Assembly: GCF_964186625.1 (NCBI RefSeq)
Contig: NZ_OZ075108.1
Span: 372,001 to 436,000, forward strand
DNA length: 64,000 nucleotides
Direction: 5' to 3'
Origin: Asticcacaulis sp. MM231
GTDB taxonomy: Bacteria > Pseudomonadota > Alphaproteobacteria > Caulobacterales > Caulobacteraceae
Position numbers and translations under genes: made by a program. This document shows, one piece after another, positions 8,117 through 16,405 of the stretch (the stretch's first letter is position 1; each line of letters opens with the position of its first letter). The notes under the pieces were generated by a model. It was not told the DNA's origin, searched no databases, and saw only the letters and a program-made list of their open reading frames with translations.

Positions 8117-9094
8117 CTATTGCCCCGCCATCGGTCGCAAACCCAGTTCGCGCAGCAGATGGGCGTCGGTGCCGCGCTGCGGATTGGGCGTGGTCAAGAG
8201 GGTGTCACCGATAAAGATCGAGTTGGCGCCGGCCATGAAACACAGCGCTTGCAGTTCCTCACTCATCTCGTTGCGACCGGCCGACAGGCGCACCATCGAC
8301 TTCGGGCAGATGATCCGCGCCACCGCTATGGTGCGGACAAATTCGATGCCCGAAATGCCGCCCTCAGTCCCCACCTTGTCACCCAAAGGCGTACCGGAAA
8401 TGGCGACCAGATTGTTGATAGGGATCGAATCCGGATGATGGGGCAGGGTGGCCAGTTGGTGCAGGAACGATACCCGGTCAGAACGCGCCTCGCCCATGCC
8501 CATAATGCCGCCGCAGCAGGTCTTCATGCCGACATCAGCCACGGCCTGCAGCGTATCGAGGCGTTCCTGGTAGGTGCGGGTCGTCACCACGAACTCATAA
8601 TATTCCGGCGACGCATCGAGATTGTGGTTGTAGTAATCGAGGCCGGCGTCTTTCAGCGCCTGTGCCTGATCCGGTGTGATCATGCCCAGCGTTGCACAGG
8701 TCTCCAGCCCCATGGCTTTCACGCCGCCGATCATGGCGGCCAGCGCCGGCACGTCGCGGTCTTTCAGGTCGCGCCACGCCGCGCCCATGCAGAAACGCTG
8801 CGCGCCGCCCTCCTTCGCGGCCCTGGCCTCAGACAGAACCTTTTCGACCGCCATCAGCTTGCCGGCTTTCAGGCCGGTGTCGAAATGCGCCGATTGCGAA
8901 CAGTAGCCGCAATTTTCCGCGCAGCCACCCGTTTTCACAGAGAGCAATTGCGACAACTGCACTTCCGACGGATCGAAATGCTGGCGATGCACGCTGGCCG
9001 CCTGAAACACCAGCTCCATGAAGGGTAGGTCGAATAAGGCAGCGATCTCTGCGGTCGTCCAGTCGTGGCGCAGGGTAAAGGCGGGTGCGTTCAT
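8117..9094 (-). CDS. bioB: Biotin synthase
   Basis: 325 aa radical-SAM enzyme that inserts sulfur into dethiobiotin in the last step of biotin synthesis. The [4Fe-4S] cluster motif is C58-x3-C62-x2-C65 ([12 protein letters not shown]). Conserved downstream segments include [23 protein letters not shown] and [13 protein letters not shown], which cover the [2Fe-2S] and substrate ligands. Length is normal. No other bio genes are adjacent; the downstream neighbour is a small rhomboid. Confidence 0.96.
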   Translation of the reverse strand: MNAPAFTLRHDWTTAEIAALFDLPFMELVFQAASVHRQHFDPSEVQLSQLLSVKTGGCAENCGYCSQSAHFDTGLKAGKLMAVEKVLSEARAAKEGGAQRFCMGAAWRDLKDRDVPALAAMIGGVKAMGLETCATLGMITPDQAQALKDAGLDYYNHNLDASPEYYEFVVTTRTYQERLDTLQAVADVGMKTCCGGIMGMGEARSDRVSFLHQLATLPHHPDSIPINNLVAISGTPLGDKVGTEGGISGIEFVRTIAVARIICPKSMVRLSAGRNEMSEELQALCFMAGANSIFIGDTLLTTPNPQRGTDAHLLRELGLRPMAGQ

Positions 9095-9210
9095 GGGGCA
9101 GGCTCCTTAGATATATGAGGGAGGTTTAGTCCAAACCTTGCTCCGGTCAAAGCAAAACCATATTTCCGCTTTCTTCGTGATATAGCGTCGCCGGCCAACC
9201 GGAGCTTTTC

Positions 9211-10317
9211 ATGCACCTCAATCGACGTTTGTTTCTGGCTAGTCTGAGCGCCATGACCCTGGCCACGACCGTTCGTGCTGCCGAGGCCGGACGTATCGTC
9301 ATGACGATGTCGGGTGATGGTTTCACCCTGCCCGTGCGCATCAAGGGACGCACCCTGATCGCCCTGTTTGATTGCGGCGCCACGCAAAGCGTCATCGATT
9401 CCGGCGTGGCGGCGGAGCTCGGTTTGCATCCACGCAGCCGCATCGACGTCAATCTGGTCTATGCCGCCGGCCGCATGGCGGTGACCGCGCCGGTTCGCGT
9501 CACGCTGGGCGAGGCGGTCTTCACCCCTACCCTGGCGCTGGGCCAATTGCGTGCCAATGGCCGGCCGTTCGATGTCCTGCTCGGCTGCGATCTACTGGAA
9601 GCCTTTCGGCTCGATCTCGATATCGCCACCGGCTATGCGCGGCTCTCGACGGATTATGCCGGTGATGTTCCCGGCGGTATGTCGGCCATTCCGCTGACTG
9701 CCTCATCGCATGGCCTCAGCGTTGATATCACCATCGAAGGTAAGCGTCTGCGCGCCCATGTCGATACCGGCAGCAATGACGCTCTGACGGTACGGCGCTC
9801 GTGGGCCGAAAAGCATGGCCTTCTGCGTGACCGACCGGTGTCGCAATGGATCAGTGCCGATCTTTCCGGCATCTACAAGATCGAGATGACCAGCATGCGC
9901 ACGGTCTCGATCGGTGACTATGCATTCGCCCATGTTCCCACCGGAATCGCCCAATTCCAGCAGGACAGCGATGCGGCCATTGGGGTCGAACTGTTGATGC
10001 GCTGTCATTCGGTGTGGAGCCTGGCGGCCTCGAAACTATGGCTGTCGGCAACTGATGAAGCGCTTGCCCGGCCCTTTGCCCGGGAACGTGCAGGCCTTGC
10101 CTACCTGCCCGATGCGCAAGGGCTTAGGGTGGTCTTTGTGGCGCCCGGCAGCCCGGCAGATCGCGCCGGCTGGAAAGCCAACGACATCATCACCGCGGTT
10201 GACGACGGGCGTGCGGATGCCGCGGGTGACTGGAAACGCGATCCGGCGCGTCGCTCGGTGCGCCTGAGCACCGCCAGCGGCGAAACCCGTACTCTGGATC
10301 TGGCTGATTATTATTGA
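9211..10317 (+). CDS. Exported two-lobed retropepsin-like aspartic protease with C-terminal PDZ domain
   Basis: 368 aa. The signal sequence has a twin-Arg flavour (MHLNRRLFLASLSAMTLA, ending near TTVRAAEA). Two aspartyl-protease lobes follow: FDCGATQSVID around D54 and HVDTGSNDALTVR around D185. The C-terminal 60-70 residues, with VFVAPGSPADRAGWKANDII, form a PDZ-like domain. Most bacterial retropepsins carry one lobe and dimerise; here two lobes occur in one chain, and the first has DCG instead of DTG/DSG. It is probably a periplasmic protease or peptide-binding protein with unknown substrate. It is divergent from bioB and upstream of ahcY. Confidence 0.82.
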   Translation: MHLNRRLFLASLSAMTLATTVRAAEAGRIVMTMSGDGFTLPVRIKGRTLIALFDCGATQSVIDSGVAAELGLHPRSRIDVNLVYAAGRMAVTAPVRVTLGEAVFTPTLALGQLRANGRPFDVLLGCDLLEAFRLDLDIATGYARLSTDYAGDVPGGMSAIPLTASSHGLSVDITIEGKRLRAHVDTGSNDALTVRRSWAEKHGLLRDRPVSQWISADLSGIYKIEMTSMRTVSIGDYAFAHVPTGIAQFQQDSDAAIGVELLMRCHSVWSLAASKLWLSATDEALARPFARERAGLAYLPDAQGLRVVFVAPGSPADRAGWKANDIITAVDDGRADAAGDWKRDPARRSVRLSTASGETRTLDLADYY

Positions 10318-10319
10318 CC

Positions 10320-10345
10320 ATATAAAGATATCTTTATATCTTTAT
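10320..10345. promoter_or_regulatory. Palindromic operator candidate upstream of ahcY
   Basis: Bases 10320-10339 form a perfect 20-bp palindrome (ATATAAAGATATCTTTATAT), and the half-site ATCTTTAT is repeated again at 10338-10345, giving three 8-bp half-sites in a row. It lies about 65-90 bp before the ahcY start. Methionine-cycle genes in proteobacteria are often controlled by ArsR-type SAH-responsive repressors, so a regulator of that kind is a reasonable guess. Confidence 0.55.
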
Positions 10346-10407
10346 TGCCATAATGGCTGTCTGACGCTATAAGCGGTTACATATCTTACAAAACGGGACA
10401 CCCCATC

Positions 10408-11799
10408 ATGGCTGACTACATTGTCAAAGACATCTCGCTTGCCGCCTTTGGCCGCAAGGAAATCGACATCGCCGAAGGCGAAATGCCGGGCCTGATGGCC
10501 ACGCGCGCCGAATTCGGCCCGACGCAAACGCTGAAAGGCGCACGCATCGCCGGTTCGCTGCACATGACGATCCAGACCGCCGTGCTGATCGAAACCCTGC
10601 AAGCCCTGGGCGCCGAAGTGCGCTGGGCCTCTTGCAACATTTTCTCGACGCAGGATCACGCTGCCGCCGCTATCGCCGCCACCGGCACGCCCGTCTTCGC
10701 CACCAAGGGCGAAACCCTGGAAGAATACTGGGATTATGCCCACAAGATCTTCGAATGGCACGATGGCGGTTATCCGAATCTGATCCTCGATGACGGCGGC
10801 GACGCCACGCTTCTTTGTGTGCTTGGCCCGAAGGCTGAAAAAGACCTGTCGCTGCTCAGCAATCCGCAGAACGAAGAAGAAGAAGCGCTCTACAAGGTCA
10901 TGAAGCGCTATATCGCCGAGAAGCCCGGCTTCTATTCGGCCATCGCCAAGGCGATCACCGGCGTTTCGGAAGAAACCACCACGGGCGTTCACCGTCTCTA
11001 TGCCATGGCGCAAAAGGGCGAACTGCCTTTCCCGGCCATCAACGTCAACAACTCGGTCACCAAGTCGAAGTTCGACAACCTCTACGGCTGCCGTGAGTCG
11101 CTGGTCGACGCCATCCGCCGCGCCACCGACGTCATGCTGGCCGGCAAGGTCGCTGTTGTCCTCGGTTATGGCGATGTCGGCAAGGGTTCGGCTGCAAGCT
11201 TGCGTAACGGTGGCGCCCGCGTCATCGTCACCGAAGTCGATCCGATCTGCGCCCTGCAAGCCGCCATGGAAGGCTATGAAGTCCGCACCATGGAAGAGGT
11301 GGCCGCAAACGCCGACATCTTCGTCACCTGCACCGGCAACAAGGACGTGCTGCGCCTTGAGCATATGCGCGAGATGAAGCACAACGCCATTGTCTGCAAT
11401 ATCGGTCACTTCGACTCGGAAATTCAGGTCGCTGCCCTGAAGAATTACAAGTGGGACGAAATCAAGCCTCAGGTCCACCACGTCGAATTCCCGGATGGCA
11501 AGAAGATCATCCTCCTGTCCGAAGGCCGTCTGGTCAATCTTGGTAACGCCACGGGCCACCCGTCCTTCGTGATGTCGGCCTCGTTCACCAACCAGACCCT
11601 GGCGCAGATCGAACTGTGGACCAACGCTTCGAAGTACGAGAAGTCGGTCTATACCTTGCCGAAGCACCTCGATGAAAAGGTCGCGCTGCTGCACCTGGCC
11701 AAGCTTGGCGCTAAGCTGACTGTGCTCAATCAGGAACAGGCCGACTACATCGGCGTGCCGGTCGACGGTCCTTACAAGCCGGATCACTATCGCTACTAA
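10408..11799 (+). CDS. ahcY: Adenosylhomocysteinase
   Basis: 463 aa cytosolic NAD-dependent enzyme that splits S-adenosylhomocysteine into adenosine and homocysteine, recycling the product of all SAM-dependent methylations. The NAD-binding loop [10 protein letters not shown] lies near residues 252-261. Substrate-side motifs such as [13 protein letters not shown] and [16 protein letters not shown] are intact, and the C-terminus ends in the conserved PYKPDHYRY. It contains the extra roughly 40-residue insertion typical of the long bacterial/plant class. It is monocistronic, preceded by a palindromic operator candidate and followed by a strong terminator. Codon use is strongly biased toward C/G third positions, as expected for a highly expressed gene. 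Confidence 0.98.
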   Translation: MADYIVKDISLAAFGRKEIDIAEGEMPGLMATRAEFGPTQTLKGARIAGSLHMTIQTAVLIETLQALGAEVRWASCNIFSTQDHAAAAIAATGTPVFATKGETLEEYWDYAHKIFEWHDGGYPNLILDDGGDATLLCVLGPKAEKDLSLLSNPQNEEEEALYKVMKRYIAEKPGFYSAIAKAITGVSEETTTGVHRLYAMAQKGELPFPAINVNNSVTKSKFDNLYGCRESLVDAIRRATDVMLAGKVAVVLGYGDVGKGSAASLRNGGARVIVTEVDPICALQAAMEGYEVRTMEEVAANADIFVTCTGNKDVLRLEHMREMKHNAIVCNIGHFDSEIQVAALKNYKWDEIKPQVHHVEFPDGKKIILLSEGRLVNLGNATGHPSFVMSASFTNQTLAQIELWTNASKYEKSVYTLPKHLDEKVALLHLAKLGAKLTVLNQEQADYIGVPVDGPYKPDHYRY

Positions 11800-11840
11800 G
11801 GGGTTTGGGGCCAAAGCACGTATCTTGTGGCCCCAAGTCT

Positions 11841-11898
11841 TTGCCTTTTCAAAAGAAAGCCCCGGTCTCTTACGACCGGGGTTTTCTTTTGAAGGCAA
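11841..11898. terminator. Long bidirectional intrinsic terminator
   Basis: A long stem (TTGCCTTTTCAAAAGAAA..CCCCGGTC, loop TCTTAC, GACCGGGG..TTTTCTTTTGAAGGCAA) lies between the ends of ahcY and the DUF3597 gene and has A/T-rich arms on both sides. A smaller 9-bp stem (TTGGGGCCA / TGGCCCCAA, 11805-11836) sits just before it. Confidence 0.85.
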
Positions 11899-11927
11899 GG
11901 TTTATGGGGTCACGACCCCAAACCCAA

Positions 11928-12350
11928 TTAGTTCTTAAGTTCGGACGGCACCTTGCCGCCATTTTCGGCTAGCTTCTGCATGACCTGCTTGTGCAGCCAG
12001 ACATTCATAGCGCCCGAATGGCGGATATCGCCGGTAAAGCCCAGTTCTTCGGCCAGGGCCTGACGAACGCCAAGATCCGACTCCAGTCCGATCAGCTTCA
12101 ACAGATCGACGATCGACATGCGCCAGTTGAACTTCGGATCATGCTTGGCGTTTTCCTGATCGAGAATGGCCGCGACATCGACCTGCTCCATGACCGGCGC
12201 CGGCATCGGGTCCGCCACGGTGGTGGCCGGTGCAATGGCTTCGGACGTATGGAGAGACTCTTCGGCCGGTATCGGTTGCCGTGGCGCCGGAACAATCTGG
12301 TCGCCGTGTTTGTGAAAGATGAAATCCTTGATTTGGCTAAAAATGCTCAT
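11928..12350 (-). CDS. DUF3597 family protein
   Basis: 140 aa from MSIFSQIKDFIFHKHG at 12350; an in-frame extension to 12515 is rejected because it overlaps cutA and lacks family likeness. The N-terminal 15 residues and the C-terminal half match the DUF3597 pattern: a VDVAAILDQ segment, a conserved NWRMSIVDLLKLIGLESD and ELGFTGDIRHSGAMNVWLHKQVM. A Pro/Ala-rich linker sits in between. The C-terminal domain resembles LysM-associated proteins of unknown function. No signal peptide is seen, so it is probably cytosolic. Confidence 0.8.
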   Translation of the reverse strand: MSIFSQIKDFIFHKHGDQIVPAPRQPIPAEESLHTSEAIAPATTVADPMPAPVMEQVDVAAILDQENAKHDPKFNWRMSIVDLLKLIGLESDLGVRQALAEELGFTGDIRHSGAMNVWLHKQVMQKLAENGGKVPSELKN

Positions 12351-12429
12351 AAGCTTTACTCCGTCGTGCCAAACCCCCTGCCTGTCTCTGTAGGCCAGTC
12401 GATTGTAAAAATGCGATAAGGGCTTTGCG

Positions 12430-12747
12430 TCAAACCTCAAGAGCTTCGCGCAACCACGCCGCATAATCCGCGCTGGCCCAGGCCACCGGCACGGCGAGAA
12501 TTTCCGGTACATCATAGCTGTGATGCTGCTTGACCAGCTTTTCCAGCATCGGCAGCTTTTCCAAGAGGGTCTTGGCGGTCAGCATGATCTCGTTGGCCGT
12601 ATCTATCCCGCCCTTCCAGCGGTAGGTCGAACGGATTTCATGGCTCTGCACGCAGGCGGCCAGTCGCGCCGTCACCAGCAGACCGGTCAGGCTCTGGGCT
12701 TCGGCTTCATTGGCGCAGGCAATCGAAACGGTAACAATATCGCTCAT
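12430..12747 (-). CDS. cutA: Divalent-cation tolerance protein CutA
   Basis: About 105 aa from MSDIVTVSIACANEAEA (an ATG 15 bases upstream at 12762 is possible). It has the CutA1 core: LAACVQSHEIRSTYRWKGGI, EIMLTAKTLLEKL and HSYDVPEILAVPV. CutA1 forms very stable trimers with a ferredoxin-like fold and binds Cu and other divalent metals; its role in tolerance is still debated. Length is normal. It is divergent from the radical-SAM gene at 12801, with about 55 bp between starts. Confidence 0.93.
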   Translation of the reverse strand: MSDIVTVSIACANEAEAQSLTGLLVTARLAACVQSHEIRSTYRWKGGIDTANEIMLTAKTLLEKLPMLEKLVKQHHSYDVPEILAVPVAWASADYAAWLREALEV

Positions 12748-12800
12748 ATCGTCAGCATACATCTATTGACCCATTTGCCAAAAGAACATAGCATGAACAA

Positions 12801-14033
12801 ATGAAAAAGACGCTTAAGGTTCGGCTGGCTATTCTTTCCGACGCGGCGAAATATGATGCGTCCTGCGCCTCATCAGGCACCAGCAAGCGCGACTCCTCGG
12901 CTTCCGGCGGCCTGGGATCGACCGAAGGCTCTGGCATCTGCCACGCCTATGCGCCCGATGGCCGCTGCATCTCGCTGCTCAAGATTCTGATGACCAATTT
13001 CTGCATCTATGACTGCGCCTATTGCATCAACCGGTCGTCGTCGAATGTCGAACGCGCGCGCTTTTCGCCGGAAGAGGTGGTGTGGCTGACGCTCGAATTT
13101 TACCGTCGCAACTATATCGAGGGGCTGTTCCTGTCGTCGGGCATTATCCAGAGTTCCGACTACACTATGGAGCAGATGGTGCGGATCGCCCGTGACCTGC
13201 GGCTCAAGCACAATTTTCGTGGCTATATCCACCTCAAGACCATCCCCGAAGCCTCGGCCAGACTGATCGAGGAGGCGGGTCTTTTCGCCGATCGTTTGTC
13301 GATCAATATCGAACTGCCGACCGATGCCGGGGTCGAGGCCTTCGCACCGCAAAAGCATCCGGCCAATATCCGTCGCTCCATGGGTGAACTGAAAGCGAAG
13401 ATCGACGAGGCGAGCGAGCCAACCTTGCAGACCAAGCGCCGCAAGCGCTTTGTGCCGGCGGGCCAAAGCACGCAGATGATCATCGGCGCCGATCAGGCCA
13501 GTGACGCCACTATCCTGGGCGCCAGCGCCGGTCTTTATGACCGTCACCGGATGCGGCGTGTCTATTATTCGGCCTTCTCGCCCATTCCCGATGCCTCCAA
13601 GGCCCTGCCGCTGATCAAACCGCCCCTGATGCGCGAACACCGCCTCTACCAGGCCGACTGGCTTTATCGATTCTATAGTTTTGGAATTGATGAAATTACC
13701 GCCGCGCGCCCGGACGGGATGCTTGACCTGGCCGTCGATCCGAAACTGGCCTGGGCGCTGGAAAACCGCGCACGCTTTCCGGTCGATATCAATATGGCCG
13801 ACAAGGAGATGCTGCTGCGCGTGCCTGGCTTTGGCGTCAAGACGGTGACCGCCATTCTCAATACCCGCCGTTTCAAGCGTCTGGCGCTTGACGATCTGGC
13901 GCGATTGAAGGTGTCGATCAAGAAGGTGCAGGCCTTTATCGAGGCCGCCGGCTGGACGCCCGCCAAGCTGATCGATCGCGCTGATTTGCGCACCATGTTC
14001 CTGCCCGAACCTGTGCAACTGAGCCTTTTATGA
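12801..14033 (+). CDS. Putative DNA modification/repair radical SAM protein (TIGR03916 type)
   Basis: 410 aa. The radical-SAM cluster motif is C68-x3-C72-x2-C75 (NFCIYDCAYC). Family landmarks are LSDAAKYDASCASSG at the start, GLFLSSGI, LKTIPEASARLIEEAG and RVYYSAFSPIPDA. A helix-hairpin-helix DNA-binding element occurs near residues 328-360 (VDINMADKEMLLRVPGFGVKT). The family is consistently paired with a TIGR03915 protein often fused to a uracil-DNA glycosylase domain, which suggests a DNA-repair or DNA-modification role that has not been worked out. The next gene overlaps it by four bases and is that partner. Confidence 0.92.
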   Translation: MKKTLKVRLAILSDAAKYDASCASSGTSKRDSSASGGLGSTEGSGICHAYAPDGRCISLLKILMTNFCIYDCAYCINRSSSNVERARFSPEEVVWLTLEFYRRNYIEGLFLSSGIIQSSDYTMEQMVRIARDLRLKHNFRGYIHLKTIPEASARLIEEAGLFADRLSINIELPTDAGVEAFAPQKHPANIRRSMGELKAKIDEASEPTLQTKRRKRFVPAGQSTQMIIGADQASDATILGASAGLYDRHRMRRVYYSAFSPIPDASKALPLIKPPLMREHRLYQADWLYRFYSFGIDEITAARPDGMLDLAVDPKLAWALENRARFPVDINMADKEMLLRVPGFGVKTVTAILNTRRFKRLALDDLARLKVSIKKVQAFIEAAGWTPAKLIDRADLRTMFLPEPVQLSLL

Positions 14034-14851
14034 GAGTCGTTCTACGTGCCCGTGGTGACTTTGGCGAATGGCGTGACGCCGCGCGCGGTCTGCTGGCGCA
14101 GGGTGTAGATCCGCGTGATATCGACTGGCTCAGCGAAGAGGCTGTTGGCCAGGAGTTGTTTCCGCTAGTGCCGGCGCCCGGATCCGCAGCCCATCGCGTC
14201 TCCGTGCCGAAGGACTTCCTGCCGCTGGCCGAGAGCCTGATCTGCCACAGCGATCCGTCGCGTTTTGCTCTTGCCTATTGCCTGCTGTGGCGGCTGCAAA
14301 GTGATAAAAACCTGCTCCTGATCAAGTCCGATCCGGACGTGGCGCGCGCTCACGCGCTCAATCGCTCGGTCCATCGCGACGGTCACAAGATGCACGCTTT
14401 CGTGCGCTTTAAGGAAGTGCCGGCGCAAGGGCCGCGTCGCGCCTTTGTGGCCTGGTTCGAGCCGGATCACTGGATCGTGGCGCGCAATGCCGGCTTCTTT
14501 CAGCGCCGTTTCACCGATATGGACTGGATGATCGCCACGCCTAAAGGCTCGGTCGCCTGGGATGGTGAAAGCGTGCGTTTCTGCGATGAACCGGCCGAGC
14601 AGCCCGATATCATGGACGACGCCGACGATTTATGGCGCACCTATTACGCCAATATCTTCAATCCGGCGCGGCTCAAGGTGAAAATGATGCAGACCGAGAT
14701 GCCGAAGAAATACTGGAAAAATCTGCCGGAAACCGTGCTGATTCCAGAACTGATCGCTGGCGCCGAACAGCGCGTGCGCGAGATGGCCGAACACGCCGCC
14801 AGCGACAGCGCGCCCGTTTTTCATGCCCGGCTCCAGTCTCGCAAAGCCTGA
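14030..14851 (+). CDS. TIGR03915-family putative DNA repair protein (DUF4130), without UDG domain
   Basis: 273 aa, overlapping the radical-SAM gene by an ATGA junction, so the two are co-translated. Family landmarks: NRSVHRDGHKMHAFVRFKEV, RRAFVAWFEPDHWIVARNAG, FFQRRFTDMDWMIATP and DLWRTYYANIFNPARLKV followed by MPKKYWKNLPE. In many bacteria this domain is fused to a C-terminal UdgX-type uracil-DNA glycosylase; here the protein stops soon after the DUF4130 region (VFHARLQSRKA), and no glycosylase motifs follow in any frame. Stand-alone versions exist, so this need not be a truncation. Function is unknown but linked to the radical-SAM partner. Confidence 0.88.
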   Translation: MRVVLRARGDFGEWRDAARGLLAQGVDPRDIDWLSEEAVGQELFPLVPAPGSAAHRVSVPKDFLPLAESLICHSDPSRFALAYCLLWRLQSDKNLLLIKSDPDVARAHALNRSVHRDGHKMHAFVRFKEVPAQGPRRAFVAWFEPDHWIVARNAGFFQRRFTDMDWMIATPKGSVAWDGESVRFCDEPAEQPDIMDDADDLWRTYYANIFNPARLKVKMMQTEMPKKYWKNLPETVLIPELIAGAEQRVREMAEHAASDSAPVFHARLQSRKA

Positions 14852-14861
14852 GCCGCCGACC

Positions 14862-15674
14862 TTATGGTTTTTTGAATTTCAACGTCATGCGATCCGATTC
14901 CCCGATGGCGTCATAGTGCGCGCGCTCGGCCTCGGTCAGGTTGCGGGTGTCGTTCTTGCTCTGGCGCACAGGTGGAAGGGTCCAGACACCGAAGGGATGG
15001 TCGCGGGTATCCTTCGGATTGGCGTTGATCTCGGACTTGCCATCAAGCACGAAGCCAGCCTTCTCAGCGGCGGCGATCACGTAGGATTCCGGCACGTAGC
15101 CGGTGCCGGCCTTGGGGGCAGAGCCTTCAGGCGCGCGGTGTTGCTCCACCGCCAGGATGCCGCCGGGCTTCAAGGTGTCGAAGAAGATCTTCATATAGGT
15201 GTCGGTGGTTGCACCCTGCCTCGACCAGTTGTGGAAGGCGCGCGCCACCAGCAGGAAGTCGGCGGAATTTGTCGGCAGGTCGCTGCCGTCCGGCGTCAGG
15301 GTTTTGGCCGAGACGGCGCCGTAAACGGATGAATCGGCGACCTCTTTCCAGAAGTTCTCATCCTTGGGATTACGCAGGGCGGCGATGTAATGGCCGCCGG
15401 TCGCCTTGGCGTAAGGTGCGAGGATTTCGGTCCACCAGCCCTTGGCGCCGGGATCGACTTCGACGATTGTCATGCCGGGCTTGAGGCCCCAGAAGGTGAG
15501 GGCATCAACCGGATGGCGATAGGCGTCGCGGGCCTTATTGGCATCGCTGCGCCAGGCGCCATCTACCGCAGCGGCAAGCGCCGGATCGGCGGCGAACGCG
15601 GGCAGGGCGGAGGTGAGGCTGAGGGCGGCGAATGCGGCGACAAGGGTACGGCGGCCGATATAGGGCGTGGGCAT
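14862..15674 (-). CDS. Exported class I SAM-methyltransferase-like protein (COG4798 type)
   Basis: 270 aa with a clear signal peptide (IGRRTLVAAFAALSLTS, ending near PAFA/ADP; it has an Arg-Arg pair but no strict Tat motif). The mature part looks like a class I methyltransferase: LKPGMTIVEVDPGAKGWWTEIL resembles the SAM-binding motif I region, and FDTLKPGGILAVEQHRAP resembles the later strands. Such predicted methyltransferases with signal peptides recur in proteobacteria but their substrate, and the source of SAM outside the cytoplasm, are unknown to me. Its neighbours give no pathway hint. Confidence 0.75.
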   Translation of the reverse strand: MPTPYIGRRTLVAAFAALSLTSALPAFAADPALAAAVDGAWRSDANKARDAYRHPVDALTFWGLKPGMTIVEVDPGAKGWWTEILAPYAKATGGHYIAALRNPKDENFWKEVADSSVYGAVSAKTLTPDGSDLPTNSADFLLVARAFHNWSRQGATTDTYMKIFFDTLKPGGILAVEQHRAPEGSAPKAGTGYVPESYVIAAAEKAGFVLDGKSEINANPKDTRDHPFGVWTLPPVRQSKNDTRNLTEAERAHYDAIGESDRMTLKFKKP

Positions 15675-15735
15675 GATATCCTCCTGTTTTGTGAATGGAT
15701 ATCAAATTCATCCAGGCTTGTCGCCTCACAATTGG

Positions 15736-16254
15736 TCAGAGATAGATGCTATTGGTATTATCGACATAGGCCGTGATGGCGCATTCCATGTCGTAGATCA
15801 GCAGCCGCGACATATCCTGCACCAGTTGAAAGGCGGCCGAAGCCGGCGCGTCGGGAAAGTGTTCGGCGTAGCGGTCATGGATGAGTGTGCCAAGCGTGGT
15901 CATCAGCACGCTGTAGGAGGCAATATAGAGCTTGGGTGGCAGGCCCAGGCGATAGTGCGCCATGCCAACGCGTAAAACGGAGTCGTGATAGACGTCGTCG
16001 AAATTCGCGGCGGTGATCAGGGCCCAATGCTGCGACTGAAGGTGCTTGGCCCTGACGATGTGGTCGGCATCGGTGAAAAAGGCCCTGATCGCGTCATAGC
16101 TGGTGATGTGAGTATAAAACTGATCCATGGCCTCTGGCAGCAGGGCCATGATGAAGGCCTGATGGCCGGCGGCATGAGCGCGACATCTGTCATCGATCTG
16201 GTACAAGGACAGCTTGGTGGCGCGGTCCATGTCGGTGGCGGTGAGATGGCTCAT
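15736..16254 (-). CDS. Single-domain sensor-type globin (protoglobin-like)
   Basis: 172 aa. The pattern RVGMAHYRLGLPPKLYIASYSVL matches the proximal-histidine region of globin-coupled sensors and protoglobins (H..RIG..P.WYxGAY), giving H100 as the likely haem ligand. Upstream, FFTDADHIVRAKHLQSQHW fits the E-helix region. No methyl-accepting or diguanylate cyclase output domain is attached, so it is a stand-alone sensor globin. A role in O2 or NO binding is inferred from family. It stands between an exported methyltransferase-like gene and a divergent serine hydrolase gene. Confidence 0.78.
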   Translation of the reverse strand: MSHLTATDMDRATKLSLYQIDDRCRAHAAGHQAFIMALLPEAMDQFYTHITSYDAIRAFFTDADHIVRAKHLQSQHWALITAANFDDVYHDSVLRVGMAHYRLGLPPKLYIASYSVLMTTLGTLIHDRYAEHFPDAPASAAFQLVQDMSRLLIYDMECAITAYVDNTNSIYL

Positions 16255-16405
16255 GGGTTTGTACTCCTTACTGGTACGCGATAATCACAAATTTTATAAG
16301 GGTATAGGGGTTTAAGGGTTAACTAATCCCTGTTGCGGTTTGCCCTGAGGCTAAATATACCACTACATAGACACAGTCGTTTCAGTATCCGTCCGGAGAT
16401 CGTTC

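Noticed and set aside
10340..10407. SAH or SAM riboswitch in the ahcY leader
   Set aside because: The leader is short and I could not find the conserved helices of either class; the palindrome at 10320 looks like a protein operator instead.
10342..11898. 518-codon leftward frame opposite ahcY
   Set aside because: It lies entirely antisense to the highly conserved, codon-biased ahcY gene and its translation shows no family motif; long antisense frames are common in high-GC genes.
12873..14018. 381-codon leftward frame opposite the radical-SAM gene
   Set aside because: Fully antisense to a conserved gene and without recognisable domains.
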